Assembly: GCA_016218715.1 (NCBI GenBank)
Contig: JACRDG010000040.1
Coordinates: 58,277 to 122,276, forward strand
Length of the DNA: 64,000 bases
Reading direction: 5' to 3'
DNA from: Desulfomonile tiedjei
Lineage (GTDB): Bacteria > Desulfobacterota > Desulfomonilia > Desulfomonilales > Desulfomonilaceae
The stretch's first letter is position 1. The number at the start of each line of letters is the position of its first letter. The notes below the pieces were generated by a model. It was not told the DNA's origin. It did not search any database and saw only the letters and a program-made list of their open reading frames with translations. Positions 35,082 through 45,154 of the stretch are shown piece by piece. Position numbers and translations under genes: made by a program.

Positions 35082-38000
35082 TCACAGGATCTTCCAATAC
35101 GTCGCCGAATGCGTGAAAAACAGACCGGCCTCATGAACGCCTTCACCGGTGATGGATTGCCACGCGCTGACGTACGTTTCGATCTGCGGGCGATAGTGCT
35201 CTGCCAGGGCTGCCAGTTGATCCGGAGCCCTGCGGTCGGTCTTGTAATCGACGATCACCCAGCCATCGGATTCTCGGAATGCCAGATCAATCACCCCTCT
35301 CAGAAGGGCCTTACCTTGGCTATCGGGCTCTCCTTTCAGTGGGACCCGCATTTCGAAGGGGACCTCCACCAAAACGTGTTGGGCCGCGATTGCTCGCTTC
35401 CAGACCAATGATCCCATCACCGCGGCGACGGCACCCACAGCTTCCCCTCCCCGAGAACATTCCAACCCCTGTTCGTCCAGCGCAGCCTCCGCCAGCGCGA
35501 GAAGGTCGGCCGCGGGATCGAGCATTGCAGCCTGAAGGACGGTGTGAACGGCCGTTCCCCATTCGGTGCTGTGCTCTCCGCCGGAGCTGGGCAGGTTCGG
35601 ATGAGATATCGACACTGCCTTGGCTGCAGCCGTCTGGAAGGTGGGTTCCAGGACGGGAGACCAGCGCTCCCGAATTCGTTGGATGCCCAGGGAGCAATCC
35701 TGCGGGGAAACTTCCAAATCACGGGTCACGGGAGGCTCCTGCGGGCCGGGATCGGGGAGGATGCTCGCGCCTTCGAGGGGCTCTGCGAAAAACGACCAAG
35801 GGTTGCGCCGGTTGTCCTTTGCCCTCTGGGTAATGACGAGCCCTGCAGCAGCCCTTGTCGAAGCCACATACAGGAGGCGTTTTTTTTCACCATCACGGAA
35901 ATTCCCCTCGATCCGTTCGAACTCGCCCCAGCCGGCCGGCTGTGCGAGCACCCGAGCCGGTCCTCTGCCCTGGGGCTCCGCGGTGATCTTCAGGTACCCG
36001 CGGACCCGTTCACCGGAACGATCCACATGCAAATCCAGCCCGAACTGGTTCTCGCCGGTCGGGTCTGCGAGAAACACCACCCGCGCTTCGAGCCCTTTGA
36101 CCTTGTGCAGGTTCATCACCCGGACCACGTCTGTGTCGTCCGCTCTCGCAGCAATACCGTCGAAGGCCTCTTCGCGTCCGACAAGCTCTGTGAGGCGTTC
36201 AACGAGTTCGGACGTGGTAGCCATCGAGGAACAGTCTTCCCGAAGCAGCTCCAGGGCCTTCGCGAAACTGCCTGCCTGAACGCTTCCGCCCGGCCTGGCT
36301 GCTGCCCTGGCCATCAGCCCGAGATCTCCGACGATTCTCTCCACCGCGGGAACCGGAGGGAGCGTGGACAGCCAGAACGAATGGGTTCGCAATCGCGCAA
36401 ACGCGTCTTCGAAGGCAGCGGCTGCCTCGGGAGCAAGGTTGGCTGGCAGCGGCATGCGATAGGAGAAGCGGCCGCCCATGCGCTTGAATCGAAACAGGTC
36501 GGCATCGCTGATACCGAACAGTCCGCTGCGAAGGACCGATACCAGTGCCACCGTGTTGTCTGGTTCGATGACCGCGGACAGGCACTGTCCCAACAAGGTC
36601 AGCTCGTCTACCAGATTCAGCGCGCTGCCACCCGTGACCTGGTGAGGGACACCCAACTCCTCGAGTTTTCCCGCGTACACGGCGAGATTGCCCTTCCTGG
36701 GTGTGACGATCATGAAGTCGCCCGGCGAGGGTGGGGCGCCCACATCGGATGCGGCTTCACCCGTCCCGGCCGCTGCGCGCACCGCGGAGTCCAGGCAGCC
36801 GCGGATCGTCCTGGCGATGACATCAGCTTCGTACTGGGTCACAAAGGCGTTGACACGGTAATCTTCCGGAACGCGGAGCTGTCGCAGCCCCGAGAGCTGT
36901 AATGAACCGTCGTCATCTTTCATCGGCACGAGGGGAACGTACGCCGGGGAATAATCCGTCGCCTTGTCGGGAAACTCCTCGTCGAATACCCGATTGACCC
37001 ATTCAACCAACGGCCGGGTGGTGCGAAAATTCACGGAGAGCGTCACGATCCTTCCGACCTTGGCAATGATTTCCCGCACCTGGTTGTACGTCACGATGTC
37101 CGCGCGGCGGAACCGGTAAATGGACTGCTTCGGATCTCCCACGACGAACAGCGACCCGTCAACCGGCCGACAGTGCCGCCAGCGCGCTTCTACCGGGTCC
37201 GTGGCGGTGAGGAGCAACATCACCTCAGCCTGGATCGGATCGGTGTCCTGGAATTCATCCACCAGCAAGTGGGTGAACCGCCTCCGGAAGTACTCACGAA
37301 CCCTCGGTTTGTCCCGAAGGAGCCGCGCGGCCAACAGGAGAAGGTCCTGGTAGTTGAGTGCGGCGCTCTTTCTCCGCAGGCCGTCATACAGTTCCACCGC
37401 AGGCTTCACCGCTCTCAGCACGGGCTCATAACGTTTTTCGAGCCATAGCTTTGTCAGTGGTTGGGCAAAGGTCCCGCAGAAATGGTTCCATGCGCCACAT
37501 TCCGCCAGCGCATCGTCCTTGGACATCGGCCAGTACTTGAATGTCGGCTTGTCCACACTGGTACACTCGGCAAGAACTTCCATGAAGTCGGCGATACTGC
37601 CCGGCCGGATATGGCGAGCCATCAGCGGCAGCCTGCGGTATTTCGGAATCAACTTGTCGGAGCCTACATTTTCCGGCAGTTCCGGGAGGACGCGCTCGGT
37701 CCTCCGCACCATCTCGTCCAGGGCCTCCCGGTAAGGACTGAGTTCCGGGAGGACCACCGTCGCTGCGGGCCATTCCTCTACGTCAGGATATGACGCGAAT
37801 CGGTGGAAGGTTGCCACCAGAGAGCCAATCTCGAGGCCCAGCTCGTCCAGTTCTTCCAGGATCGGATCCCCTTCGGCATGGAGCCGAGCGACGTACAGAT
37901 CCCATGCCTGCTTCTGGATTAGCTCGTCCTCGACATCGTCCAGCTCGGTAAAGGCCACGTCCACTCCAGCCTCTACGGGGCGTTCTCTCAGGAGCCGTGC

Positions 38001-38333
38001 GCAAAAGGAATGAATCGTCCCGATAAAGCAGCGATCCACAGAGGAAAGCCCTTGGGCAAGCCGCTTTTTCGACACGCCCGTTGCGTTTCGGAATGCCTTT
38101 TCCAGGTCGGCCTGGAACCGGGAGCGCAGTTCTGCTGCAGCCTTGCGCGTGAAAGTTACCGCGGCCATGGTGTCGGCCGTACAGACCCCCCGGGCCAGCA
38201 AATTGATCATTCTGCCGACCATGCTGGTGGTTTTCCCGGTTCCCGCCGCGGCCTCCACCAGCATCGTCGTGTTCAGGTCCTCCAATATGCGCGTGCGGTC
38301 CGCTTGGTCTGCCGGCAGCTTGCGTTCAGTCAT
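35082..38333 (-). CDS. addA: AddA-type helicase-nuclease (UvrD family)
   Basis: A 1083-aa superfamily 1 helicase with a C-terminal nuclease, one half of the AddAB double-strand-break repair enzyme (RecBCD analogue). Walker A is VEAAAGTGKTTSM with K34. Walker B is LLVDEFQDTDPIQ. Motif III/IV regions are visible (FVVGDPKQSIYRFRRAD, VNFRT). The nuclease motif DLAFRESDGWVIVDYKTDR lies near residue 1020. It overlaps addB by 8 nt (ATGACTGA), so the two are made together. AddAB processes broken DNA ends at Chi-like sites and degrades phage DNA. Confidence 0.92.
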   Translation of the reverse strand: MTERKLPADQADRTRILEDLNTTMLVEAAAGTGKTTSMVGRMINLLARGVCTADTMAAVTFTRKAAAELRSRFQADLEKAFRNATGVSKKRLAQGLSSVDRCFIGTIHSFCARLLRERPVEAGVDVAFTELDDVEDELIQKQAWDLYVARLHAEGDPILEELDELGLEIGSLVATFHRFASYPDVEEWPAATVVLPELSPYREALDEMVRRTERVLPELPENVGSDKLIPKYRRLPLMARHIRPGSIADFMEVLAECTSVDKPTFKYWPMSKDDALAECGAWNHFCGTFAQPLTKLWLEKRYEPVLRAVKPAVELYDGLRRKSAALNYQDLLLLAARLLRDKPRVREYFRRRFTHLLVDEFQDTDPIQAEVMLLLTATDPVEARWRHCRPVDGSLFVVGDPKQSIYRFRRADIVTYNQVREIIAKVGRIVTLSVNFRTTRPLVEWVNRVFDEEFPDKATDYSPAYVPLVPMKDDDGSLQLSGLRQLRVPEDYRVNAFVTQYEADVIARTIRGCLDSAVRAAAGTGEAASDVGAPPSPGDFMIVTPRKGNLAVYAGKLEELGVPHQVTGGSALNLVDELTLLGQCLSAVIEPDNTVALVSVLRSGLFGISDADLFRFKRMGGRFSYRMPLPANLAPEAAAAFEDAFARLRTHSFWLSTLPPVPAVERIVGDLGLMARAAARPGGSVQAGSFAKALELLREDCSSMATTSELVERLTELVGREEAFDGIAARADDTDVVRVMNLHKVKGLEARVVFLADPTGENQFGLDLHVDRSGERVRGYLKITAEPQGRGPARVLAQPAGWGEFERIEGNFRDGEKKRLLYVASTRAAAGLVITQRAKDNRRNPWSFFAEPLEGASILPDPGPQEPPVTRDLEVSPQDCSLGIQRIRERWSPVLEPTFQTAAAKAVSISHPNLPSSGGEHSTEWGTAVHTVLQAAMLDPAADLLALAEAALDEQGLECSRGGEAVGAVAAVMGSLVWKRAIAAQHVLVEVPFEMRVPLKGEPDSQGKALLRGVIDLAFRESDGWVIVDYKTDRRAPDQLAALAEHYRPQIETYVSAWQSITGEGVHEAGLFFTHSATYWKIL

Positions 38334-41300
38334 TCTCGACGTTCCTCAGCATTCTCATTGGCTCCAGACACTGGTTCTCGCTGTTGGCCAACTTCTGCGC
38401 TGCTGCCTGTGCGGTCGCTTCAACATCGACGCAAATGGTCCGGTAATCACAATATTTGCAGTCCGTCTTCGCGTCGTTCGTGGCGAGAAAGCAGCCTTCT
38501 CCCACAATGCGGCAAAGGTTGTCGACAATCGAGCGCGCTGCCGCGAGCTGCTCGGGCCTTATTCTGACCCGATGCCCACGGCCGCGGAGGCTCGTCAAGA
38601 AATAATCGAAGTGGACGACTCGCGGCTTTCGAGCGATCTTTCCTCGTAAGAGGGCCTCAGCGAGTTCCATATAAATCGCGTGCTGGAGGATTCGGCCGTT
38701 CCAAAACGGGTCGGGCTTTCGATACTTGGAATCCGAGCCGGTCTTGTAATCGCAAATCGCGAAATCCGAGTCCGAGCCTCCGATGAGCCGATCGACCCGA
38801 TCGAGCCGTCCCGTGACTTTGACGGCCCGGTGAGGCGCCACCTCGATCGCGACAGCGCCGGCTCTGTCCAAATCGCTCTTGAGATTCCGGGAGCCCCGCC
38901 CGACCGAGACTTCCAGGAACAGCGGACGGTTGGTCCTCGACAGCACCTCTTCTTCCTTGAGGAAGATGTGCGCGGCTCGAAGGAGTTCCGTGCGCTGCCG
39001 CCGAAGAGCGCTCTCGGATGGCGGAGGGAAACGCTTGCGGTAGTTTTCTACGCGTCCGTCAAGAATGGAGATCAATCGCGGCAGATCGCGGTCGAAAAGC
39101 GGTGCTCGCCTCTGGCGGATGAGTTCGTTCATAAATTCGTAGAAAACCTCGTGCAGCAATTCGCCGAATTCTCCGGCATTGAGCCATTGACCGGCATCCC
39201 TGCGCAGCTCTTTTGGAGGCTGCACGTCCAGCACGTACTTGAAGAAATACCGGAGAGGGCACGCGCCGATAGTCTCGAGGGCACTGGAGGACATGGCCCG
39301 GGCTGAGCTGCTCGTGGGGTCCAGGTCGGCAGGTGGGTCCACGATCCGGCCGTCGTACACGGTAAAGTCTGCGCTCGCTCGGCTCTCTATGGCCGTGTGG
39401 CCGCGCGCGAGGTGCGGGAAGAGTTCACTGACAACCTGCTGCGGGTTCTGAACTTTCTCGGTTCCGCACAGCCTCCAGAGCCACCATTCCGTCTCGTCCA
39501 GGCAGCCGTCCTCTGTGTCGCCAGCGAAAGACGCGGGGACCGGCAACCATCTCATCAGATCGGCCTGATCCCCGTCGTGATTGCCGGACAGGATACGGAA
39601 TGCGGAGACAATCACCGGGCTCGGAAACAGCTCCCGATCGTCCTTCAGGTCGAACGCGGGAAAGCTGAGGGTGACCGTGCCGCGAAGCCTCGCCAGAAGC
39701 AGGGCGAATCGCTCGGTTCTCCGCACCAATTGCTGCGCTGCGGTGGGGAGATCGGCCGAGACGTTCCGGCGTTCGGAGTCCAGCAGAAGCGGATCGTTCA
39801 ACCCCGCTCCGGGAAAACGCCGGTCGTCCAGCCCCACGATGAACGTGTATCTGCGGCCGCTGTATCCACCGGATTCGATGCCTGCGACGTGCAGGCAACC
39901 GGGCCGGGGGCCGCTCCCGCCGACGCGCGCCTCCGCTGGGAGGGCAGCGAGCCAGTCCCAGAGGTCCAGGCCCGGCATCGTCCGGCCGTCCTCCAGCCAT
40001 CGCGCGAGATCGTCGATATGGTCCACGAGCGCCTGACGCGCGTAGTTGTCCAGCTCGCTGTGGCTCCGGGCGAGGTCTGCGACGAACACGCGCGCGGCCT
40101 GGAGGAGCGTTTGCCCGGTTGCTTGCGGATCGGGCGTCACCGCGAGGAGCCCGCGCAACAGGTCCTGGATAGGCCTCAACCCTTCGAGGTCCGGTCCGCA
40201 GGAGGATTCGCCGGCAGCTTCATCGCTCGCTTCGCCTTCCTCGGGAAGACCGGCCGTGCGGCCTGCCAGGATGTTCTCGTATCGCTCCCGCCCCGCGGCG
40301 ATAGGCATTGTCCTGAAGACCGCGGCAAGATCGGCAAAGCTGAAGCGATCTTCCTGTACTACTATTTCTCGATTTCTTGTCGTGCCGCGAAGATTTTCCG
40401 GTAATCCATCCGCAGATGGCCGCAGATCAAGAGCAGAGGGGGAAGAAATCATGCGTGCCTTGAGTCTTCCATCTGCGTTAATCTGCGTAATCTGTGGATG
40501 ATTCTCTTTCGCTTGCGGCCAGAGGCTGCGCTGTGTATCCGGGATATGGAGGAGGCCGTCACGGATCATGCGCTCGAGCAGGTCTTGCGGATATCCTTCA
40601 CGTATCCATTCCATCCACGCGGCCAACGCTCGGCCCGGCCGGGCATACCGCGCGGGAATGCCTTCCGCAAAGGTAACCGGCAGGTCGAAGGCGGAAGATC
40701 CGCCATCCTGGCGCAGGCGTACGAAGGTCTCGTACACGAGCGGCACATACGTTGCCGCGTCCGTATGCAAAAGCTCCACCTGGTCAAGCGGGTATCCTTC
40801 AGCAAGGCATCGCCGCAACACCTCGCGCACTTCGTTCGCTTCCCCGACTGCCCGGAAGATCTTTGCAGAACCGTCCTGAAAAGGCTGAGGCGCGCGGGAC
40901 GGCGCAGGAAGCCATTGCAGCAGCCCGGAATCCGTCTCGATCGGGGTTGCGACCGTTTCGTCCATTCGCGGGCGATCCACCGGTAACCACACGAGCATCC
41001 CGGCGGGCAGGGCATCGACGAGTCGCCGTTCCAGGGCAGTCAGGTCGGATTCCTCGGGAATCAGGACCAGGACTTTGTTCGGCGACAATGAACCCTCTGC
41101 TGCGAGCCGCGCTGCGGCAATCTCCAGTATCGCCGCGTAGTCCATCAGCCGATCGCGTTGGAGCGCTTCCAGCCAGCCGTTCAACAGGTATTGGAGGTCC
41201 CGCGCTTTTGCCGGTTCCTCGAACGAAGAGCGCTCCAACTCGTCGGGGCCGAGGTTGGCGAGGCGCAGAGCAGTGATGGATGACAGGACCGTTTTGGAAA

Positions 41301-41664
41301 GCCCTTGTCCGGGAGGGAGCGAGGCCAGGTACGCGGATGGAGCGCTCCGCAACCCGTCGAGGAGCCTGTCCACGAGTACGAGCGAGCCGGTCGAGGATAT
41401 CAGCGAGACGCCGCTGCGGGCCATCTCCGGCCCGGCCAGCTCCAGCGCGAGTCCTTTTAACGTCTTGATCCGTGCGTTCACCACCGGCTGCCCGGCCAGC
41501 GCGATCGTGTCGAGCCACTGGTGCCCGACGCGAAGAGAAGGCGCGACGATCCATTTCTCGAGGATAAGGTTGTCCCGGCAGTGCCGCGACAAAGCCGCGA
41601 GGAAACTGTTCAACGAATTTCCGTTTCCGCCGTGAGCCCCAGGCACTGTCAACAGTTCAGGCAT
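38326..41664 (-). CDS. addB: AddB-type nuclease subunit, with an in-frame repeat insertion
   Basis: A 1112-aa partner of AddA. The C-terminal PD-(D/E)XK nuclease (ICDYKTGSDSKY, near 980) is joined to cysteines of an AddB-type iron-sulfur cluster: one in IGACPLRYFFKYVLD and three in DCKYCDYRTIC. No clear Walker A is seen at the N-terminus, so this may be an inactivated helicase domain, as in several AddB proteins. Residues about 388-436 (40358-40503) are encoded by a dispersed repeat inserted in frame. The frame is not broken, and the insertion lies between helicase-like and nuclease regions. Confidence 0.88.
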   Translation of the reverse strand: MPELLTVPGAHGGNGNSLNSFLAALSRHCRDNLILEKWIVAPSLRVGHQWLDTIALAGQPVVNARIKTLKGLALELAGPEMARSGVSLISSTGSLVLVDRLLDGLRSAPSAYLASLPPGQGLSKTVLSSITALRLANLGPDELERSSFEEPAKARDLQYLLNGWLEALQRDRLMDYAAILEIAAARLAAEGSLSPNKVLVLIPEESDLTALERRLVDALPAGMLVWLPVDRPRMDETVATPIETDSGLLQWLPAPSRAPQPFQDGSAKIFRAVGEANEVREVLRRCLAEGYPLDQVELLHTDAATYVPLVYETFVRLRQDGGSSAFDLPVTFAEGIPARYARPGRALAAWMEWIREGYPQDLLERMIRDGLLHIPDTQRSLWPQAKENHPQITQINADGRLKARMISSPSALDLRPSADGLPENLRGTTRNREIVVQEDRFSFADLAAVFRTMPIAAGRERYENILAGRTAGLPEEGEASDEAAGESSCGPDLEGLRPIQDLLRGLLAVTPDPQATGQTLLQAARVFVADLARSHSELDNYARQALVDHIDDLARWLEDGRTMPGLDLWDWLAALPAEARVGGSGPRPGCLHVAGIESGGYSGRRYTFIVGLDDRRFPGAGLNDPLLLDSERRNVSADLPTAAQQLVRRTERFALLLARLRGTVTLSFPAFDLKDDRELFPSPVIVSAFRILSGNHDGDQADLMRWLPVPASFAGDTEDGCLDETEWWLWRLCGTEKVQNPQQVVSELFPHLARGHTAIESRASADFTVYDGRIVDPPADLDPTSSSARAMSSSALETIGACPLRYFFKYVLDVQPPKELRRDAGQWLNAGEFGELLHEVFYEFMNELIRQRRAPLFDRDLPRLISILDGRVENYRKRFPPPSESALRRQRTELLRAAHIFLKEEEVLSRTNRPLFLEVSVGRGSRNLKSDLDRAGAVAIEVAPHRAVKVTGRLDRVDRLIGGSDSDFAICDYKTGSDSKYRKPDPFWNGRILQHAIYMELAEALLRGKIARKPRVVHFDYFLTSLRGRGHRVRIRPEQLAAARSIVDNLCRIVGEGCFLATNDAKTDCKYCDYRTICVDVEATAQAAAQKLANSENQCLEPMRMLRNVEND
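40358..40503 (-). repeat. Dispersed repeat inserted within addB
   Basis: Read on the minus strand it begins CAGATTACGCAGATTAACGC and ends near CGACAAGAAATCGAGAAATA. Both the CAGATTACGCAGATTAACGC block and the GGCACGACAAGAAATCGAG block are known to me as parts of a common intergenic repeat in deltaproteobacterial and other genomes. The encoded residues (QITQINADGR, RGTTRNREI) are the usual translation of that repeat and not AddB sequence. Confidence 0.7.
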
Positions 41665-41995
41665 ATTCCCGCCGACTCCAGTCCGAGAATGAAGTTTCGC
41701 ACCGGTCCCGAACCTCGGTCGAATCTACCACAAAACTGCTTTTTTGCGGAACGGCGGAGCGTTGGTCGGTTACAAAATCGTACGACACGTACCCTCGGCA
41801 CGTTGGTATGATGATAATGTCCCATGAAGCCAGTCTTTTTTCTTGACAACTGGCAGGGGCGGCGGAATTCTATGCAAAGGTCTGGTAGGCAAGAATGGCT
41901 CGTGAGATGTGCATTATCCGCAGCTGAAATAGCTGGGGCGTTGGTGCTTTGATCTCGCGGATGACCACGTCTTTCGATTCCCTGAGGATTGCATC
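41665..41995. other. Intergenic region upstream of the STAND operon
   Basis: This is 331 bp between divergent addB and the STAND NTPase gene. It becomes A+T-rich towards the right. TTGACA at 41843-41848 could be a -35 element, but only a poor -10 (TTCTAT, 19-nt spacing) follows. No gene is seen. Confidence 0.5.
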
Positions 41996-44900
41996 ATGTC
42001 TGGAGAGCCAAGCCCTTTCTCAACTGGAGGCGGGGGGACCGCGTTCGAGTGGCTCGTGGCCACGACCTATGTGATCTCTCTGCTTTCCGGACATACAGCA
42101 AGAGGGCTCCCGGGGACCGGGACGGTTGTCGAGGTGCGTCTGCAACAGAGAGGCAGGGGTTACCCAGTCGATGATATTGTAGTGATTGCGGTGGCCGGGA
42201 CAACTCAGATGCGGCTGATCCTGCAAGCGAAACACGCTCTGACTTTTACCGTTAACGATCTTTTCTGTAAGACCATTTTAGATTGTTGGAATCAGTTCAA
42301 TTTAGAACTATTTAAGAAAACAAAGGATTTCGTGGGGATTGCCATCTCTGAATCCTGCTATATTAGCAAAATCCGCACCGACTTTCAGGAATTACTGACC
42401 TGGGCTCGCAAATTGAGCCAGAACGGATTCTACGAACAGGTTTCCAAGTTCAAAGCCAAACAGAAGGCGCTTGACGTATTCCGTGACGCGCTTGCGCTTG
42501 GCTTGGGAAGGAAACCTGGCGTCAAGAAGCTGTGGGAATTCCTCCGACATCTGATGATCCTATCCTTTGATCTCGAGAGTCCGGGAGGCAGAGATTCAGT
42601 AGTATCCTGGAACATGCTGAGGAATCTCTGTCGCAATGATGCAACGCGGTCCGCGTCATTATTCAAAGGCGTGTTTGAATTGGTCTCCCGTTACTCAAAA
42701 GCTGGTGGCGAAATTGACCTAGGTACCGTGAAGAGAGAACTACAGGACATCCTTCCTCTTGCCGTCTACTCTAATGTTCGCACCGCCAAGGCGTCCTTGG
42801 TCAAACAGGTCGTAGACCAGCTCAACAGAGAAAAGCAAAGCAAGAAATACATTCCGGAGGTTTTTACAGAAATCCATACTGTGAAGGAATCTGTCAGGGT
42901 TTTCTCACACCCGGTTCTATTCACCCAAAAATTAGTCCAGGAATTCGACCGAACTGACTTTAGTTTCGTGAATAGAATACTTTCCAGGATTCGAGTGCCC
43001 TTGGTTTCCAGCGCTCTTCCCCAGGAATCCTACGGGCCTCACAGTCTTTTAAGCAGCCCCCGGCTTTTTGAGATTCTTGAAACCCATGTGCAGACGTTAA
43101 CCAAAGCGCTTGCAAGAATGGACAGAAGGTCGCAAAGAGAATTCGCGCAGGGAGTCCCGCAGGAGACAACCCACATCTTTGAGGAAAGTAGATTTCTGCT
43201 CGCACAAGCCGCAGAAGCTCTAAACGGCCGTCTTCACCATGTCTTGAGGAGGCACCTGCTTGCGAGCAAAGCTCGGGTGTTTATTCTGACCTCACGCGCT
43301 GGTCAAGGAAAGACGAATTTTGTTTGCGACTTCTGCGAAACCTTTCTGCTGAGGCACCGCATCCCAGCCATGCTAATACCCGTCAGGGAGTTTCGGAGTA
43401 CCTCCGTAGATCAGCTCGATGCTCGACTTGTGGAATTGGCTCTGGGGAAGGAATTCGTGGGAAGCCTCAAGGACTTTCTGGGACTAGTGGGAGAGATCTG
43501 CGAGGAGAATGGTACACCCTTCATCATCATTATTGATGGCCTCAACGAACATCCGGACATCCCCAGTTTCTCTGAGTCCCTGGAAGACTTGGTCAACGAA
43601 ATGCTTGAGGTTCCATTCGTAAAGGTAGTTCTCACCTGTCGCTCAGAGTACTATGACGAGCGCTTCCGAAACCTTGCTGCCGCAAGTTTCGCGGACCAAA
43701 TCTTTCACGTTCGTGAAATCAACGAGAAGATGTCGTCTTGGGCACGAGATCAGATGAAAATGGCGTACCTCAGTCATTTCAAGATTAGACCGACCTTCAT
43801 GTCGCCTAGAGTAAGCGAAACCTTGGGGTCGGATCCGTTGCTTCTCCGGTTCTTTTGCGAAGCATATGGGGATCCAGAGGCTCGACAGCACATACAGCTA
43901 GGATATATGCCCGACATCTATCGTCCTGAGATTTTCGAAAAATATTTAGAGAAGAAGCTCCATGAAGTGGCTACGCGAAACCAGTCTGACAGAGGTTTGG
44001 AGATAGGGCGATACGAAGCGTACAAACAACTTCTGAGAGATCTAGTCAAGACAATGGTCGATCGCAGACAGTTCTCCGATTTTCCCATTTCAGATCTAGA
44101 TCAAAGGCACCACCGCGCACTCGCGGAACTCATAGACGAAGACGTCTTTTTTCGCAGAGACTTATCTCAAGGCAAGAGCGTACTTGACCCAGGGCGAGAA
44201 GTCATAAATCTGACATTTGATGAGTTTAGGGATTTTCTTCTCGCGGACCACCTCATCTACACGGTGTGGGGGCACGTGTCGCATGACGATTTCACTGAAC
44301 GAGTCAGAGAGCTTACGTCGCACCAATCGCCGGTTGCCGAGGGCCTTTCCAGATACCTCTTCTATGCCGATAGGACGTCGAAGGATGAAACGCTGCACAC
44401 TGTCATCGAGGGCATGCCCTGGTATGAAGGCGTGTTTCTCGAATGCATCTTTGCGGTAAGAGATCGTGATGTCAAGGACAAGGATGTTCAAAAGATCCAG
44501 CGGGCATTTGGGCGAAATAGTACCATCACGGGGCAAATTGTGCACAGACTAATGGAACGATGGGAAACCGACCTCACGCCTACACTCAACATTGACCTCC
44601 TTTTTGAAATGGTCGAGGCACTCAATAATGACGATTACAACAGGTTTATTAGACCAATCTTTGAAGTGAGATACGGATACAACAATCCTTCTCAATTGAT
44701 GGAGTTGGTCTCTGACATTAGGAAACTCGTCAATCCGAAAAAGAACCATTGGGACCTTCATTACGCCAAGCTCATTGAATTACTGATATTTATTTTTCCG
44801 ATTAGAGATGGCCACACCCATCCCGCATTCGATGCCTTCCATGACTTTGCGCAGCAGAATCCAGATACAGGTATCTCGCTCCTGGAAAAGTATTTGTGCA

Positions 44901-45154
44901 CGAACCTCTCAGAGGTGCGGACCCGAGTGTGGGAGATGCTTGCCGAACTCGGGCAATTCGGTATCACCATGCCGCAGACGTTGGTTCAACGGGCACATGT
45001 TCGGTTATCCGAGGTGGCCTCGGCCACGAATAGAGAAGGACGAGAAATACAACGTTTCATAAGGTTCTGCAGTGATAGGGGTAACTCCGACCCGCAAGGC
45101 GTCACCGAAGGACACCGTCAACCGGGAGGTGAGAATGATTGTTCGAGGCATTAG
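41996..45154 (+). CDS. STAND (NACHT) NTPase with N-terminal PD-(D/E)XK-like nuclease region, probable anti-phage effector
   Basis: A 1052-aa protein. Residues ~10-85 have the pattern of a Cap4/DUF4297- or Mrr-like nuclease: E18 in GGTAFEWLV, D59/D60 in YPVDDIVV and Q77-x-K79 in LILQAKH. A helical linker follows. The NACHT ATPase has Walker A SRAGQGKTN (K439), Walker B IIIIDGLNEHPD (D514, E518) and the arginine-containing sensor LTCRSEYY (near 544). The C-terminal ~400 residues are helical and probably form the sensor. In Avs/STAND defence proteins a phage ligand triggers oligomerisation and effector activity; this role is inferred. GAGGA precedes the ATG. It overlaps the next gene by 20 nt. 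Confidence 0.85.
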   Translation: MSGEPSPFSTGGGGTAFEWLVATTYVISLLSGHTARGLPGTGTVVEVRLQQRGRGYPVDDIVVIAVAGTTQMRLILQAKHALTFTVNDLFCKTILDCWNQFNLELFKKTKDFVGIAISESCYISKIRTDFQELLTWARKLSQNGFYEQVSKFKAKQKALDVFRDALALGLGRKPGVKKLWEFLRHLMILSFDLESPGGRDSVVSWNMLRNLCRNDATRSASLFKGVFELVSRYSKAGGEIDLGTVKRELQDILPLAVYSNVRTAKASLVKQVVDQLNREKQSKKYIPEVFTEIHTVKESVRVFSHPVLFTQKLVQEFDRTDFSFVNRILSRIRVPLVSSALPQESYGPHSLLSSPRLFEILETHVQTLTKALARMDRRSQREFAQGVPQETTHIFEESRFLLAQAAEALNGRLHHVLRRHLLASKARVFILTSRAGQGKTNFVCDFCETFLLRHRIPAMLIPVREFRSTSVDQLDARLVELALGKEFVGSLKDFLGLVGEICEENGTPFIIIIDGLNEHPDIPSFSESLEDLVNEMLEVPFVKVVLTCRSEYYDERFRNLAAASFADQIFHVREINEKMSSWARDQMKMAYLSHFKIRPTFMSPRVSETLGSDPLLLRFFCEAYGDPEARQHIQLGYMPDIYRPEIFEKYLEKKLHEVATRNQSDRGLEIGRYEAYKQLLRDLVKTMVDRRQFSDFPISDLDQRHHRALAELIDEDVFFRRDLSQGKSVLDPGREVINLTFDEFRDFLLADHLIYTVWGHVSHDDFTERVRELTSHQSPVAEGLSRYLFYADRTSKDETLHTVIEGMPWYEGVFLECIFAVRDRDVKDKDVQKIQRAFGRNSTITGQIVHRLMERWETDLTPTLNIDLLFEMVEALNNDDYNRFIRPIFEVRYGYNNPSQLMELVSDIRKLVNPKKNHWDLHYAKLIELLIFIFPIRDGHTHPAFDAFHDFAQQNPDTGISLLEKYLCTNLSEVRTRVWEMLAELGQFGITMPQTLVQRAHVRLSEVASATNREGREIQRFIRFCSDRGNSDPQGVTEGHRQPGGENDCSRH

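Noticed and set aside
39397..40404. Plus-strand open frame of 335 codons opposite addB
   Set aside because: It lies wholly inside the addB coding region and has no family features.
41843..41873. Promoter of the STAND operon from TTGACA at 41843
   Set aside because: No acceptable -10 hexamer lies at 16-18 nt, so it is only mentioned in the gap entry.
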